A stretch of DNA of 64,000 nucleotides, taken from contig JAKLJP010000005.1 in assembly GCA_023151115.1 (NCBI GenBank), positions 1-64,000 of the forward strand. Direction: 5' to 3'. The translations under genes were made by a program, and so were the position numbers. The stretch comes from Anaerolineae bacterium (GTDB taxonomy: Bacteria; Chloroflexota; Anaerolineae; 4572-78; J111). Positions 24,264 through 32,856 of this stretch are shown here, one piece after another. Every line of letters starts with the position of its first letter. Positions within the stretch are counted from its first letter, which is position 1. The notes below the pieces were generated by a model, which made no database searches, was not told where the DNA came from, and saw only the letters and a program-made list of their open reading frames with translations.

Positions 24264-26714
24264 TCAGTGATCGGTGGGATTGGTTGGGTCCAACTGGTCA
24301 AAACTGAGAGCGATGGTGCGATAGACATTTTGAACATGTCCGGTGGGTGAAAAGCCGCCGCCTTGCAGCGAAGGGTGGTCGAGCAAAGCCGGATCACGTA
24401 ACTGTTCCAAATATTGAGCCGGGCTGATGGTGCGGCGATAACGGGCCAGGTAGCTGCCCGCCAGGTGGAGCGCCAGCGGCAAATCACCCAACTCGGCCGC
24501 GATAGCGTCCAGGATCACGTCGTCGGCATCGGGTTGGTGATTGCGCAGCAAAGCCAGACTCTCCGAGCGGTTCAACACGTCGAGCGGCAAAGAATGGACG
24601 CCTAATTCCAAAGACCAATCGGCCCGGCGGGTCGTGACCAGCACCCGGCAGCCGCCGCTGGCCGGACGCCACTGGACCAGCAGGGCCGGGTCTTCGCAGT
24701 TGTCAAATACCAGCAGGCGGGGGATAGGCCCCTGCCAGGCGGCCTGGACCAACCGCACCTGTTCCTCCAGGGGGCGCTCGCCAAAGTTGGGTTGCAGCTC
24801 CAACGCCCCGGCCCCCCCACAGGCCGCAATCTCCACCGGAATAGCCTTGGGATCGGCAAAGCTGAGCCAGAAGACGCCCCCAGCAAAGAACTGCCCATAA
24901 CGATGGACAAACTCGCTGGCCAATTGAGTTTTGCCCATACCACCCAGGCCGGTGGCGGCGGCGGTTTCTAAAGCCGCCTGACCAATGGCAATAGTTTCAC
25001 CACCCTTGATCGCGCGGGCCAGCCGCCGTAAGTCCTCCCGGCGGCCAACAAACAGAGGATTGCGGCCCAACGGCATGCGCGAGTGGCGCGGCAGCGGTTG
25101 AAGCGAGGGGATGAAGTCGAGCGGTAGAGCGGCCAACTTCTGCTCAGCTTCAGCCTGGGTTAAAGGTTGGGTCGTTGTGACTGACCCGGCCTGGCCAGCA
25201 GCCATTGCCGGGGGTCGAACCTGGTCGAACATAGCCGCCAGGTAATTAGGCGGGATATTCGGGTCAACCGGTGGGCGGCAGAAAAATTCATAGGCCAGGG
25301 CTGCGCCCCAGAAAGCCAGTTGTTTGGGTAAGGGGCTTTCGGGGGCGTAATTAAGATTTTTAAATTTAAGCGCGCCCAACAAATGCAGCGCCAGCCCTCG
25401 ATAATACTCAGCGGTTTGGCCGGTCTCGAAAAGATAGGGGCGGGCTGCCCGGCGCAGGGTGATGAGCATGGCCCAGCTTTTTTGCAGCTCCGCGTGGGTC
25501 AGGACAGGTTTGATAGAAGCCGATAGAAAAGCAGCCCCATGAAGCTGCCAATACAGATAGGCCAGGGTAGGCAGAGGCGGCAGATGATGCCGAACAATAA
25601 CAGCCGGGAGCAGTTTGGTAACAACCTCGGTTTCCAGGCAAAACAAATCATGCAAAATGTGATCGGTCTGCGCTTCGGCAAAATCAATCAGGCTGACCAT
25701 GCCTGTCTCCGTCTCGACCAGAATATTTTCCAGGTTAAAATCCCCGTGAATGGAAGCGACATTCGCTCCACCGAGATGATGAAGCAGATGGGGTAAGGCC
25801 AGGAGGGGGTTGGGCAGGCCAATTTCAGGCGGCGAGGTCAGAAACAGGGTGGGCTGGTCAAGGTGTACCTCCAACCCCAACGCCTGGCGGGCTTCGTGCA
25901 GCAGCCGGCTGGCGCGGGTTTCCACCACCTGCCCCTCCACCGGGTCAAGTAGCTGGCCGGCCTGATAGGTGGTTACGTACTGTACTTGTTCAGCAGGGAA
26001 ACGGCAGCGCAGGGTATACACCGGCGGTTCGGGCCGGTTCAAATCCACCGTACAGGTGGTCGGGTCTACTTTATTGACCACAAAACCAGTCAATCGAACC
26101 GGCTCACCCACCTCCATCGGCTCGAAGGACAGATTTTCAGGCGTAATAAGGCGCGGGGCCATAGCGGTAGCCAAAGGTTGAACTTGAATTACAAAGTTGA
26201 CCGGCAGCACCGGGTCATAACTGGAACGCCAATCAAATTCCTGCTGAGGTTGGGCGTAGCTCCAGATGTGGTGCATAATCCGCAGCAGCCGTTCCAGGAC
26301 CCAACTGGTATCTTCAGAGGATCCAGTCCGCCGGCTGTAATCACGCAGGCTGACCACCTCAAAATCACCCGCCCCCATTAAGGTGTAACGCAGGCCCCCC
26401 CAGCCAATCTCCGGCAGCAAAACCGGCTCAGCCCTGATTTCCGCTACATAGGGTAAGCGCCGGAGAATATGCCGCTGATAAGCCTGCCATTCCCTTTGGA
26501 TAAGGCTGAGGGTGGCAATCTTCACCACCACCGGCAGTTCAGGCGTCCCATTGGCGTTGACCCGCTGCACTTCCAGCACCCGGCTGCCGCTGAGTCCGGC
26601 CCCAAACTCCTGGCGAATAATGAGGCGGCGGTAGCCGGCGAACATTTTTTTCAGGACTTGTTCAATTGCCAGAGTTAAGGTTAGTCTGGTTGGATTCTCC
26701 AGGGATGGGAACAT
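24264..26714 (-). CDS. STAND conflict-system ATPase, N-terminal part: phosphotransferase-like domain and NB-ARC
   Basis: The 816-residue part has an APH/kinase-like fold in residues ~1-450: VVVKIATLSLIQREW as the ATP-lysine region, and catalytic loop HGDFNLENILV with metal site LIDFAEA. This resembles the kinase-like ternary-complex-associated domains of bacterial conflict systems. NB-ARC follows from ~555, with Walker A GLGGMGKTQLA, Walker B RLLVFDNCED, sensor RVLVTTRRAD and GDLPLALHLAG. It then meets TGA at 24264-24266, after which the frame resumes with the winged helix and TPRs. Intact, the protein would have about 1334 residues. It is probably an anti-phage or stress sensor; now likely broken. 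Confidence 0.8.
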   Translation of the reverse strand: MFPSLENPTRLTLTLAIEQVLKKMFAGYRRLIIRQEFGAGLSGSRVLEVQRVNANGTPELPVVVKIATLSLIQREWQAYQRHILRRLPYVAEIRAEPVLLPEIGWGGLRYTLMGAGDFEVVSLRDYSRRTGSSEDTSWVLERLLRIMHHIWSYAQPQQEFDWRSSYDPVLPVNFVIQVQPLATAMAPRLITPENLSFEPMEVGEPVRLTGFVVNKVDPTTCTVDLNRPEPPVYTLRCRFPAEQVQYVTTYQAGQLLDPVEGQVVETRASRLLHEARQALGLEVHLDQPTLFLTSPPEIGLPNPLLALPHLLHHLGGANVASIHGDFNLENILVETETGMVSLIDFAEAQTDHILHDLFCLETEVVTKLLPAVIVRHHLPPLPTLAYLYWQLHGAAFLSASIKPVLTHAELQKSWAMLITLRRAARPYLFETGQTAEYYRGLALHLLGALKFKNLNYAPESPLPKQLAFWGAALAYEFFCRPPVDPNIPPNYLAAMFDQVRPPAMAAGQAGSVTTTQPLTQAEAEQKLAALPLDFIPSLQPLPRHSRMPLGRNPLFVGRREDLRRLARAIKGGETIAIGQAALETAAATGLGGMGKTQLASEFVHRYGQFFAGGVFWLSFADPKAIPVEIAACGGAGALELQPNFGERPLEEQVRLVQAAWQGPIPRLLVFDNCEDPALLVQWRPASGGCRVLVTTRRADWSLELGVHSLPLDVLNRSESLALLRNHQPDADDVILDAIAAELGDLPLALHLAGSYLARYRRTISPAQYLEQLRDPALLDHPSLQGGGFSPTGHVQNVYRTIALSFDQLDPTNPTDH

Positions 26715-26768
26715 AGGTCTGTCCCTAATATTGTGAATTATCTTTCATCATTCACAATTTACAATTAT

Positions 26769-28184
26769 TCACTCCGGCTTGCCCTCCGGGAAAAATTGAT
26801 ACCCGCCAGGGCGACCATGCCATGTGATAAAATAACGCGGTTTGGCCGGATTGGATTCTAACTTCTTACGCAGGCTGGCCATGTGGACCTGCAGCGCATT
26901 GGGAGTAATCCCGGCGCGCTGTTCTTCTTCGGGCCAGGCATTGTCAATGATATCATCGTGAGTGTGTTTGATCCGGGGGTTATTGACCAAAAAGCGCAGA
27001 ATCTCGTATTGCAGCGCGGTCAAGCCTTCAACCACCTCCTGGCCCTGATAAACCAATTTGGCTTTTTCATCCAGCCAGATACGGCCTCGCACCCGTCCCT
27101 CGATCTTGCCAACGTAGGCCGCCAATAACTCGCTGGAGATTTGCCAGCCCGGCCCGGTTTGATAACACAAACCCTTGGCCACCAGGCGACGTAAGGGATT
27201 ATGCGCTCGTTTGGCCAGGCTTTGGAAGGCTTGCGGTAACTTTGAGGAGGCCGCCGGGTTAAGATGAGCCTGCAATTTTTGCAGTTCCGATACAGCCAGT
27301 TGTTCTTCTTGAGTCAGGCCCTGCCACATCCGTTCCAGCCGGTAGCGAATCTGACCCTCTTGCAGCAGCGTCTCGACCCAATCGGCGGCAGCAGGCCGGT
27401 CGGGTGTAGTCAACCACCAGGCTGAAACAGCTTTGAGCAAAATAGGAAAACGGCCGCTCAGGGCGAGCATGGTCCTTAATTCGGCTTCGGGCGGTTGAGT
27501 GAGGGCTGGGCGCAGTAAACGAGCCAGCATGAATTGGGCGTCGCTTTCATTCATCGGACCTACCCAGCACACATGGTTATCTAACAGCTCGTACATGTCT
27601 CCCAGGCTGGTAGGGTCGGGCAGGTAAATTACTTCCTGCAACATCCCCACCAGAAAACATAGGGTATCTTTGAAACTGTCGCGCAGGCCGCGTAGGGTAT
27701 TGATCATCTGGGGAGGGGCCACCTGGCAGAAACGATCAAACCGGTTTAAGACCAGGACAACCTGCACCTGCTGCTCCTGAAAGAGGCGCAGCAGGTCATA
27801 TAGTGCTCGCTGGGGTAAAAAGGGGTCTGTAGCGGCCCGGTTTTCCAGGTAGATTTCGTTGATAGTTTGCTGAAATGGCGGGTCAAAACGCTCGCCAACC
27901 CAATAAAAAGCGTGGAGAATAGTGCGGTACAGGCTAGAAAGATCATGAGCCGGCAGGTTGTAGAAGTCAACCGGAATCAAAACTACCGGGCCGGTTTCCG
28001 GTGGCAAGTACTGCCGCAGCGCGTCAGGCCGCTGGCACAAAAATCCCAATAGATTCGAGCGGCCGCTCCCCACCAACCCAACCACCGAGCCGCTCTCGCC
28101 CGCGGCAATCCAACTCGCCAGGGTTTTCATTTCCCCGGCGCGATAGGTCACAGGATATGATGCCCAGCCCCGGTCTGTGGCCAT
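26769..28184 (-). CDS. AAA-type ATPase with C-terminal OmpR-like winged helix
   Basis: ATG 28184 is preferred (GGGGGA about 8 nt upstream) over an in-frame start at 28316; this gives 471 residues. The ATPase half has GLVGSGRSNLLG, a Walker A in which Arg replaces the usual Lys, and VQVVLVLNRFDRF as Walker B. The C-terminal ~100 residues form a Trans_reg_C winged helix (LTALQYEILRFLVNNP, NALQVHMASLRKKLE, ending GGYQFFPEGK). No receiver domain is present. It may control the STAND gene next to it or its own divergent neighbour. Confidence 0.8.
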   Translation of the reverse strand: MATDRGWASYPVTYRAGEMKTLASWIAAGESGSVVGLVGSGRSNLLGFLCQRPDALRQYLPPETGPVVLIPVDFYNLPAHDLSSLYRTILHAFYWVGERFDPPFQQTINEIYLENRAATDPFLPQRALYDLLRLFQEQQVQVVLVLNRFDRFCQVAPPQMINTLRGLRDSFKDTLCFLVGMLQEVIYLPDPTSLGDMYELLDNHVCWVGPMNESDAQFMLARLLRPALTQPPEAELRTMLALSGRFPILLKAVSAWWLTTPDRPAAADWVETLLQEGQIRYRLERMWQGLTQEEQLAVSELQKLQAHLNPAASSKLPQAFQSLAKRAHNPLRRLVAKGLCYQTGPGWQISSELLAAYVGKIEGRVRGRIWLDEKAKLVYQGQEVVEGLTALQYEILRFLVNNPRIKHTHDDIIDNAWPEEEQRAGITPNALQVHMASLRKKLESNPAKPRYFITWHGRPGGYQFFPEGKPE

Positions 28185-28382
28185 AGTGTTGTCCCCCACC
28201 TGCTGATTTACATTATAAATCTTTTTTTCAAAAAAATCTATTACTTTTGCAATCTTTGGGTGTAAACGGTCAAGACTCAGGATTTCTTCAGCCTGTCCAA
28301 AAGAATCCCTTCTCATTTAGTGATAAGCTAAGGCTCAAAGAAATGATTACTGTCCCCATGTGGCTTAGCCGGAGGTAAAGCA

Positions 28383-28919
28383 ATGAGCCTAAATTACTTA
28401 ACGAATGATGTTCTTAAACAAAGTCCCGATTTTCGGGCAAATATGGCGACGGCGGTTGGGGCGGCCCCGGTCATTGCTGTGCAGACTGACAGCGAAAAGG
28501 CTGTGCAAGAGAACAGCGCCAACAGTGCCATTACCAAGCTGGTTAAGTACATCCCAACCGAGTCGGTGACGCTCTATGTGGCGGCAATTGCCGCGGCCCC
28601 ATCCCTAAACTCGGTCTGGCCCTGGATTACTACAGAGGGCATCTACTGGTTCTTCGCCGTTTTGACGCCGGTGCTGTGGCTGGTGATTTTGATGAGTAAG
28701 CGCAAAGCTGAAAATCTGCCCCCCCGGCCCGTTGTTTCAGGCTGGCTGGTTTGGAACATGGTCGCCTCGTTTGTGGCTTTTGTGGTTTGGGCGCTGGCTG
28801 TGCCCAGCGGACCTTATCTACAACACGATGGCGAGGGTGTTGTGGCCGGTTTTCTGGCCCTGGTTATCTCATCACTGCTAAGCATGGCCGATCCTTTGGT
28901 GGGGCGTCCCGTAAATTAG
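28383..28919 (+). CDS. Integral membrane protein of unknown function
   Basis: The 178-residue protein has CCGGAGG 9 nt before the ATG. The N-terminal ~50 residues are soluble and are followed by four probable membrane helices (SVTLYVAAIAAAP, YWFFAVLTPVLWLVILM, LVWNMVASFVAFVVWALAV, VVAGFLALVISSLL). I do not recognise the family. It is divergent from the ATPase/winged-helix regulator, which may control it. Confidence 0.7.
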   Translation: MSLNYLTNDVLKQSPDFRANMATAVGAAPVIAVQTDSEKAVQENSANSAITKLVKYIPTESVTLYVAAIAAAPSLNSVWPWITTEGIYWFFAVLTPVLWLVILMSKRKAENLPPRPVVSGWLVWNMVASFVAFVVWALAVPSGPYLQHDGEGVVAGFLALVISSLLSMADPLVGRPVN

Positions 28920-29048
28920 CCCCAAATATACAGGTTTGAAGAACAAACCGGCTTCTTTAAAAAGTAAAAACTTGAGCAGAATCCTCCTACTCCATACCGG
29001 AATAAGCCATGCTTCCTGATTTCATCTTGTACCACGAGAGGTAAATTC

Positions 29049-29855
29049 ATGCCCTGTCTTGTCTCTGATCTGCTCGGCTCTGCTGAAGTTGTGGCTCAAA
29101 TTACAACCTGGGTGCGCCAGGCTGGCCTGATGGGGCTGCGATATTTCAACAATGTCACTCCGCAAATTAAGCCCGATCAGACCCTGGTGACCCAGGCCGA
29201 TTTAGAAATCGAACAATTCTTACGAGAGCGACTTCAAACTGCGTTTCCCACCCACCAGGTGCGTGGAGAGGAAGAAAGCTGGCCTCAAACAAGTCAAACA
29301 GCCGACACTATCTGGGTGCTTGATCCGATTGACGGCACCACTGCTTTTGTGCAGGGGTTACCTGGCTGGGGTATTTCGGTGGGGTTATTGCACCGAGGAC
29401 AACCCTGTTTCGGCGCTTTCTATATGCCCTTATTGGATGATCTGACCTATACCGCCATTCAGGGTGAAGTTTACTGCAACAAACGCCGGCTGCGCCAATC
29501 GGTTCGCCAGGATTGGGGGGTAAAGGGTTTTTTGGCCATCAACGCCAGCGCCCATTATGACTTTCAAATCGGGGTGCGGCGGACCCGGGCCATGGGCAGT
29601 ATTGGGGCCAGTTTTGTCTATACGGCTCGCGGGGCGGCGGTGGGAGCCTTTATTCCCAAAGCGTATGTGTGGGACCTGGTAGCAGGCGCGGCCATTCTCA
29701 GCAGAACCGGCGGAGAGCTACGTTATCTATCCGGCCAATCGGTGGATTACCTGGGATTGCTGGATGGTCGCTTAACGTCCGAACCGCTGCTGGCCGCCCA
29801 TCCTGATTTGCAGGCTGAACTGCGGCATGGAATTCAGCCGGGACACCTATCATAA
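29049..29855 (+). CDS. Inositol monophosphatase family protein
   Basis: The 268-residue soluble protein has metal-binding residues at GEEES (73-77) and DPIDGTTAF (92-100, Asp92 and Asp95), and the distal Asp in KAYVWDLVAGAAIL. These are the three signatures of the Mg-dependent phosphatase family, which includes inositol monophosphatase, fructose-1,6-bisphosphatase and PAP phosphatase. The substrate cannot be told from sequence. CGAGAGG lies before the ATG. It is a single gene just before the cytochrome operon. Confidence 0.88.
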   Translation: MPCLVSDLLGSAEVVAQITTWVRQAGLMGLRYFNNVTPQIKPDQTLVTQADLEIEQFLRERLQTAFPTHQVRGEEESWPQTSQTADTIWVLDPIDGTTAFVQGLPGWGISVGLLHRGQPCFGAFYMPLLDDLTYTAIQGEVYCNKRRLRQSVRQDWGVKGFLAINASAHYDFQIGVRRTRAMGSIGASFVYTARGAAVGAFIPKAYVWDLVAGAAILSRTGGELRYLSGQSVDYLGLLDGRLTSEPLLAAHPDLQAELRHGIQPGHLS

Positions 29856-29886
29856 ATTTGAAACGCACCCAGAAGTTGCCTCTTTC

Positions 29887-29916
29887 TTGACTTTAAATTC
29901 ACGTTAAAGGTATAAT
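29887..29916 (+). promoter_or_regulatory. Promoter of the multihaem cytochrome operon
   Basis: TTGACT (29887-29892), an 18-nt spacer and TATAAT (29911-29916) lie 140 nt before the first cytochrome gene. Confidence 0.65.
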
Positions 29917-29937
29917 CCCTACCGAATAAATTCAGTA

Positions 29938-29978
29938 ATCACCACAATTTAAATCTAACTATCACCACAATATAAATC
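29938..29978 (+). promoter_or_regulatory. Pair of 18-bp direct repeats, possible operator
   Basis: ATCACCACAATTTAAATC (29938-29955) and ATCACCACAATATAAATC (29961-29978) differ at one base and are 23 bp apart, about two helical turns, just downstream of the -10 box. A GCACAGTG...CACTGTGC hairpin (29994-30026) follows in the leader. Confidence 0.55.
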
Positions 29979-30056
29979 AAGAAAAGTTGGCATGCACAGT
30001 GGTTTCCCAAGCACCCCTCACTGTGCCATCCCTATTCAGGACTTCAAGGGAGACAG

Positions 30057-31169
30057 TTGACTATTAATCAACGCCGATTAAGGATTTGTTTTTTTTTCGC
30101 TTTGTTTCTTGGGTTTGCCTGGATAGGACGGGTTCAGGCAAGTGGTCCCCTTCAAGAAAGCACTCCCGATAGTGAATGTCTGGCCTGTCACAGCCGGCCC
30201 AATCTCACCTACGAATTTCCCTCAGGTGAAGTTTGGTCACTGTATGTTGACCAGGATAGCTTTCATGCCTCTATCCACGGCCAGGAGGAGCTTGCCTGTA
30301 CCGACTGCCATACGGATATAAGCGATTATCCTCACCCGCCGCTCAAAGCCAACTCCCCCCGCTTTTATGCTCTGGAACAGTATAAAACCTGTGAAGGGTG
30401 TCACGAAGAGGTGTACCAGAAGTCGTTGGACAGCATTCACGCCAGAGAAATTGCCTCTGGTAATTGGGATGCCGCCGTCTGCACCGATTGTCACGACCCT
30501 CACGCCACTCAATCGCCCAATCAGCCGCGCACGGCCATCCCGCTGACCTGTTCCAAATGCCACTCCGGGATTTATAATGAATATCTCGACAGTGTTCACG
30601 GCCAGGCCCTGGTTGACCAAAACAACGCCGATGTGCCGACCTGCATTGATTGCCACGGCGTCCACAACCAGGAAGACCCCCGCACCACCGAGTTTCGCCT
30701 CAACTCGCCCAACCTCTGCGCCGATTGCCACGCCGACGAAGCCCTAATGAGCAAATACGACATCTCCACCCACGTCTTCGACACCTACGTGGCCGATTTC
30801 CACGGCACGACGGTAACGCTGTTTGAGCGCCAATCGCCCGACCAGCCCACCAACAAACCGGTCTGTTACGACTGCCACGGCGTCCACAATATGAAAAGCC
30901 ACGACGACCCCGCAGCCCAGGTCTCGCATGAACGGCTGCTGCAAACCTGCCAAAAATGTCACCCGGATGCCACCGAAAATTTCTCGGCTACCTGGCTAGG
31001 GCATTATGAACCGGATATTAATAAATATCCCATGGTTTATTTTGTAGACCTTTTCTACAAGATATTCATCCCGGCCGTGCTCGGTTTTATGGCGGTCTAC
31101 GTGGTGAGTGACGTAGCTAGTAATTTTATCCGGCGGGTGTTTGGCCGGAATAAACGGGGAGCGGCCTAA
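30057..31169 (+). CDS. Nine-haem membrane-anchored cytochrome c
   Basis: It starts at TTG with AAGGGAG 4-5 nt upstream. A signal peptide occupies residues 1-30. Nine CXXCH sites are present: CLACH, CTDCH, CEGCH, CTDCH, CSKCH, CIDCH, CADCH, CYDCH, CQKCH. Extra His residues before several sites are candidate distal ligands (SIHA, SVHG, DFHG). A C-terminal membrane helix (FFYK-type, IPAVLGFMAVYVV) and a short basic tail anchor it outside the inner membrane. The layout resembles octahaem-like and NrfA-unrelated periplasmic electron carriers; no catalytic motif was identified. The cytochrome b fusion gene starts 2 nt after the stop. Confidence 0.92.
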   Translation: MTINQRRLRICFFFALFLGFAWIGRVQASGPLQESTPDSECLACHSRPNLTYEFPSGEVWSLYVDQDSFHASIHGQEELACTDCHTDISDYPHPPLKANSPRFYALEQYKTCEGCHEEVYQKSLDSIHAREIASGNWDAAVCTDCHDPHATQSPNQPRTAIPLTCSKCHSGIYNEYLDSVHGQALVDQNNADVPTCIDCHGVHNQEDPRTTEFRLNSPNLCADCHADEALMSKYDISTHVFDTYVADFHGTTVTLFERQSPDQPTNKPVCYDCHGVHNMKSHDDPAAQVSHERLLQTCQKCHPDATENFSATWLGHYEPDINKYPMVYFVDLFYKIFIPAVLGFMAVYVVSDVASNFIRRVFGRNKRGAA

Positions 31170-31171
31170 CG

Positions 31172-32710
31172 ATGACGACTCAAAAAGAGCGCTATCTCCG
31201 CTTCACCCTGGCCCAACGCCTGGAACACTGGATTATGATGGTTTCGTTTACCATCCTCTGCCTGACCGGGCTGCCCCAACGCTACCCCCTGACTACCTGG
31301 GCCGATTGGATTATCCGCAACCTGGGGGGCATCGAAGCTGTGCGCATCATTCACCGGATCTCCGCAGTTGTCTTTATGCTGGTCCTGCTTTATCACATCA
31401 TCATGGTTTTCTATCGGGTCTATGTTTTGCGGGTCCGCCTGACCATGCTGCCCGGCCTCAAAGATGCGCTTGATCTGCTCGACAGCGTCCGCTATCAGTT
31501 GGGGCTAATCCGGCAGCAGCCCAAACTCCCCCGCTACACCTTTGCCGAAAAGATGGAATACTGGGCCGTTATCTGGGGCGGAGTCATTATGGTCATCACC
31601 GGCTTTATGCTCTGGAACCCCATCGCCACCACCCGATTTCTGCCCGGCGAATTTGTGCCGGCCGCCAAAGCGGCCCACAGCGCTGAAGCGCTGCTGGCCT
31701 TCCTGGCGATTATCATCTGGCACTTTTACTGGGTTCACCTGAAAGTTTTTAACCGCTCCATTTTCAGCGGCTATTTAACCCGCGAACAGATGCAGCACGA
31801 ACATGCTGCCGAACTGGAAGAGATCAAGTCGGGCCGGATTCCGCCCCCGCCGCCCCCCGAAGCGAAACTCCGCCGCGAGCGTATTTTTGTGCCGGTTGCC
31901 TCGATCACGGCGGCAGTGGGGCTGGTGAGTCTGTACGGTTTTGTGACCTTTGAACAAACGGCCATCACCACCGTCCCGCCCGCCGAAACCGTCGTCGCCT
32001 TTCTTCCGGCCACGCCAACCCCTACCCTTACCCCCAGCCCAACGCCCCCACCAACTCCCACCCCTCTTGGCGGGGTGGCCGAGCCGGTCAGTGTACCCTT
32101 AATTACCCACCCTCTGGGGGGACGGGAAGATTGTCAAGAGTGCCACGCCCTGGCTGGCCCTTTACCTTATCCAGAAAACCACGACGGCTGGCCGGTTTCG
32201 AGCTGCACCGTCTGCCATTCCACCGAGCAGGAAAATCCCCCACCTCCACCGGTTGAGCATAAACTCCAGGGGCGGGAAGATTGCCTAAAGTGCCATGAAC
32301 TGGACACCTTGCCTGAGAGTCACCAGGCCGCCGACTTTACTAACGATAACTGTTTAATCTGTCACGCGCCGGCAGACCAAACTATGGCCGAGGCAGACCC
32401 AACCACCGAGCCTGAAACAGAGCCTACCGCCGAAACGCCAATGGGAGCTGTTAGTTTTAGCGCGGATATTTTGCCGTTGCTTGAGGAAAACTGCGCTACC
32501 TGCCACGGCAGCATCGCCATGGGCGATTTGGATGTAACCAGTTACGAGGCGCTGGTCAAAGGAGGGGCAACTGGCCCCTCGATTGTACCCGGCTCACCCG
32601 ACCAAAGCCCACTGGTGACAGTGATTCAAGGCAATCACTTGGGCACGCTGCCCGAGCCTGATTTGCAAAAGCTCATCGCCTGGGTTGCCGCCGGGGCCGA
32701 GAATAATTAA
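31172..32710 (+). CDS. Membrane cytochrome b fused to a five-haem cytochrome c domain
   Basis: The 512-residue N-terminal half is a four-helix cytochrome b of the formate dehydrogenase gamma / thiosulfate reductase type. Candidate haem-b histidines are in RLEHWIMM, RIIHRISAV, LLYHII and IIWHFYWVHL. After a fifth helix (about 245-262) comes a Thr-Pro linker (ATPTPTLTPSPTPPPTP), then CQECH, CTVCH, CLKCH and CLICH. A last domain follows with CATCH in FSADILPLLEENCATCHG, like planctomycete-type cytochrome c. It probably exchanges electrons between the quinone pool and the multihaem proteins encoded beside it. This fusion is compact and unusual. Confidence 0.9.
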   Translation: MTTQKERYLRFTLAQRLEHWIMMVSFTILCLTGLPQRYPLTTWADWIIRNLGGIEAVRIIHRISAVVFMLVLLYHIIMVFYRVYVLRVRLTMLPGLKDALDLLDSVRYQLGLIRQQPKLPRYTFAEKMEYWAVIWGGVIMVITGFMLWNPIATTRFLPGEFVPAAKAAHSAEALLAFLAIIIWHFYWVHLKVFNRSIFSGYLTREQMQHEHAAELEEIKSGRIPPPPPPEAKLRRERIFVPVASITAAVGLVSLYGFVTFEQTAITTVPPAETVVAFLPATPTPTLTPSPTPPPTPTPLGGVAEPVSVPLITHPLGGREDCQECHALAGPLPYPENHDGWPVSSCTVCHSTEQENPPPPPVEHKLQGREDCLKCHELDTLPESHQAADFTNDNCLICHAPADQTMAEADPTTEPETEPTAETPMGAVSFSADILPLLEENCATCHGSIAMGDLDVTSYEALVKGGATGPSIVPGSPDQSPLVTVIQGNHLGTLPEPDLQKLIAWVAAGAENN

Positions 32711-32856
32711 AAGCCCGATGATAACTATCCTATAGTTAGGTGACATTTGTTACTATTCAGGTGCATATAAATTTTATAAAATAGGGGTGCTTTTTTTAAT
32801 CTAAGATTAATCTTACGCTCTTAACTCGGTTGCCGTCAATTCCACGGGAGGAAGCG

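Noticed and set aside
24264..24266. TGA in the STAND gene as a third selenocysteine codon; GGCC-CGTGC-GGCC happens to place a loop 18 nt downstream
   Set aside because: The residue is in a linker, not at a redox or Cys position, and the stem is only 4 bp. A nonsense or indel change is more likely.
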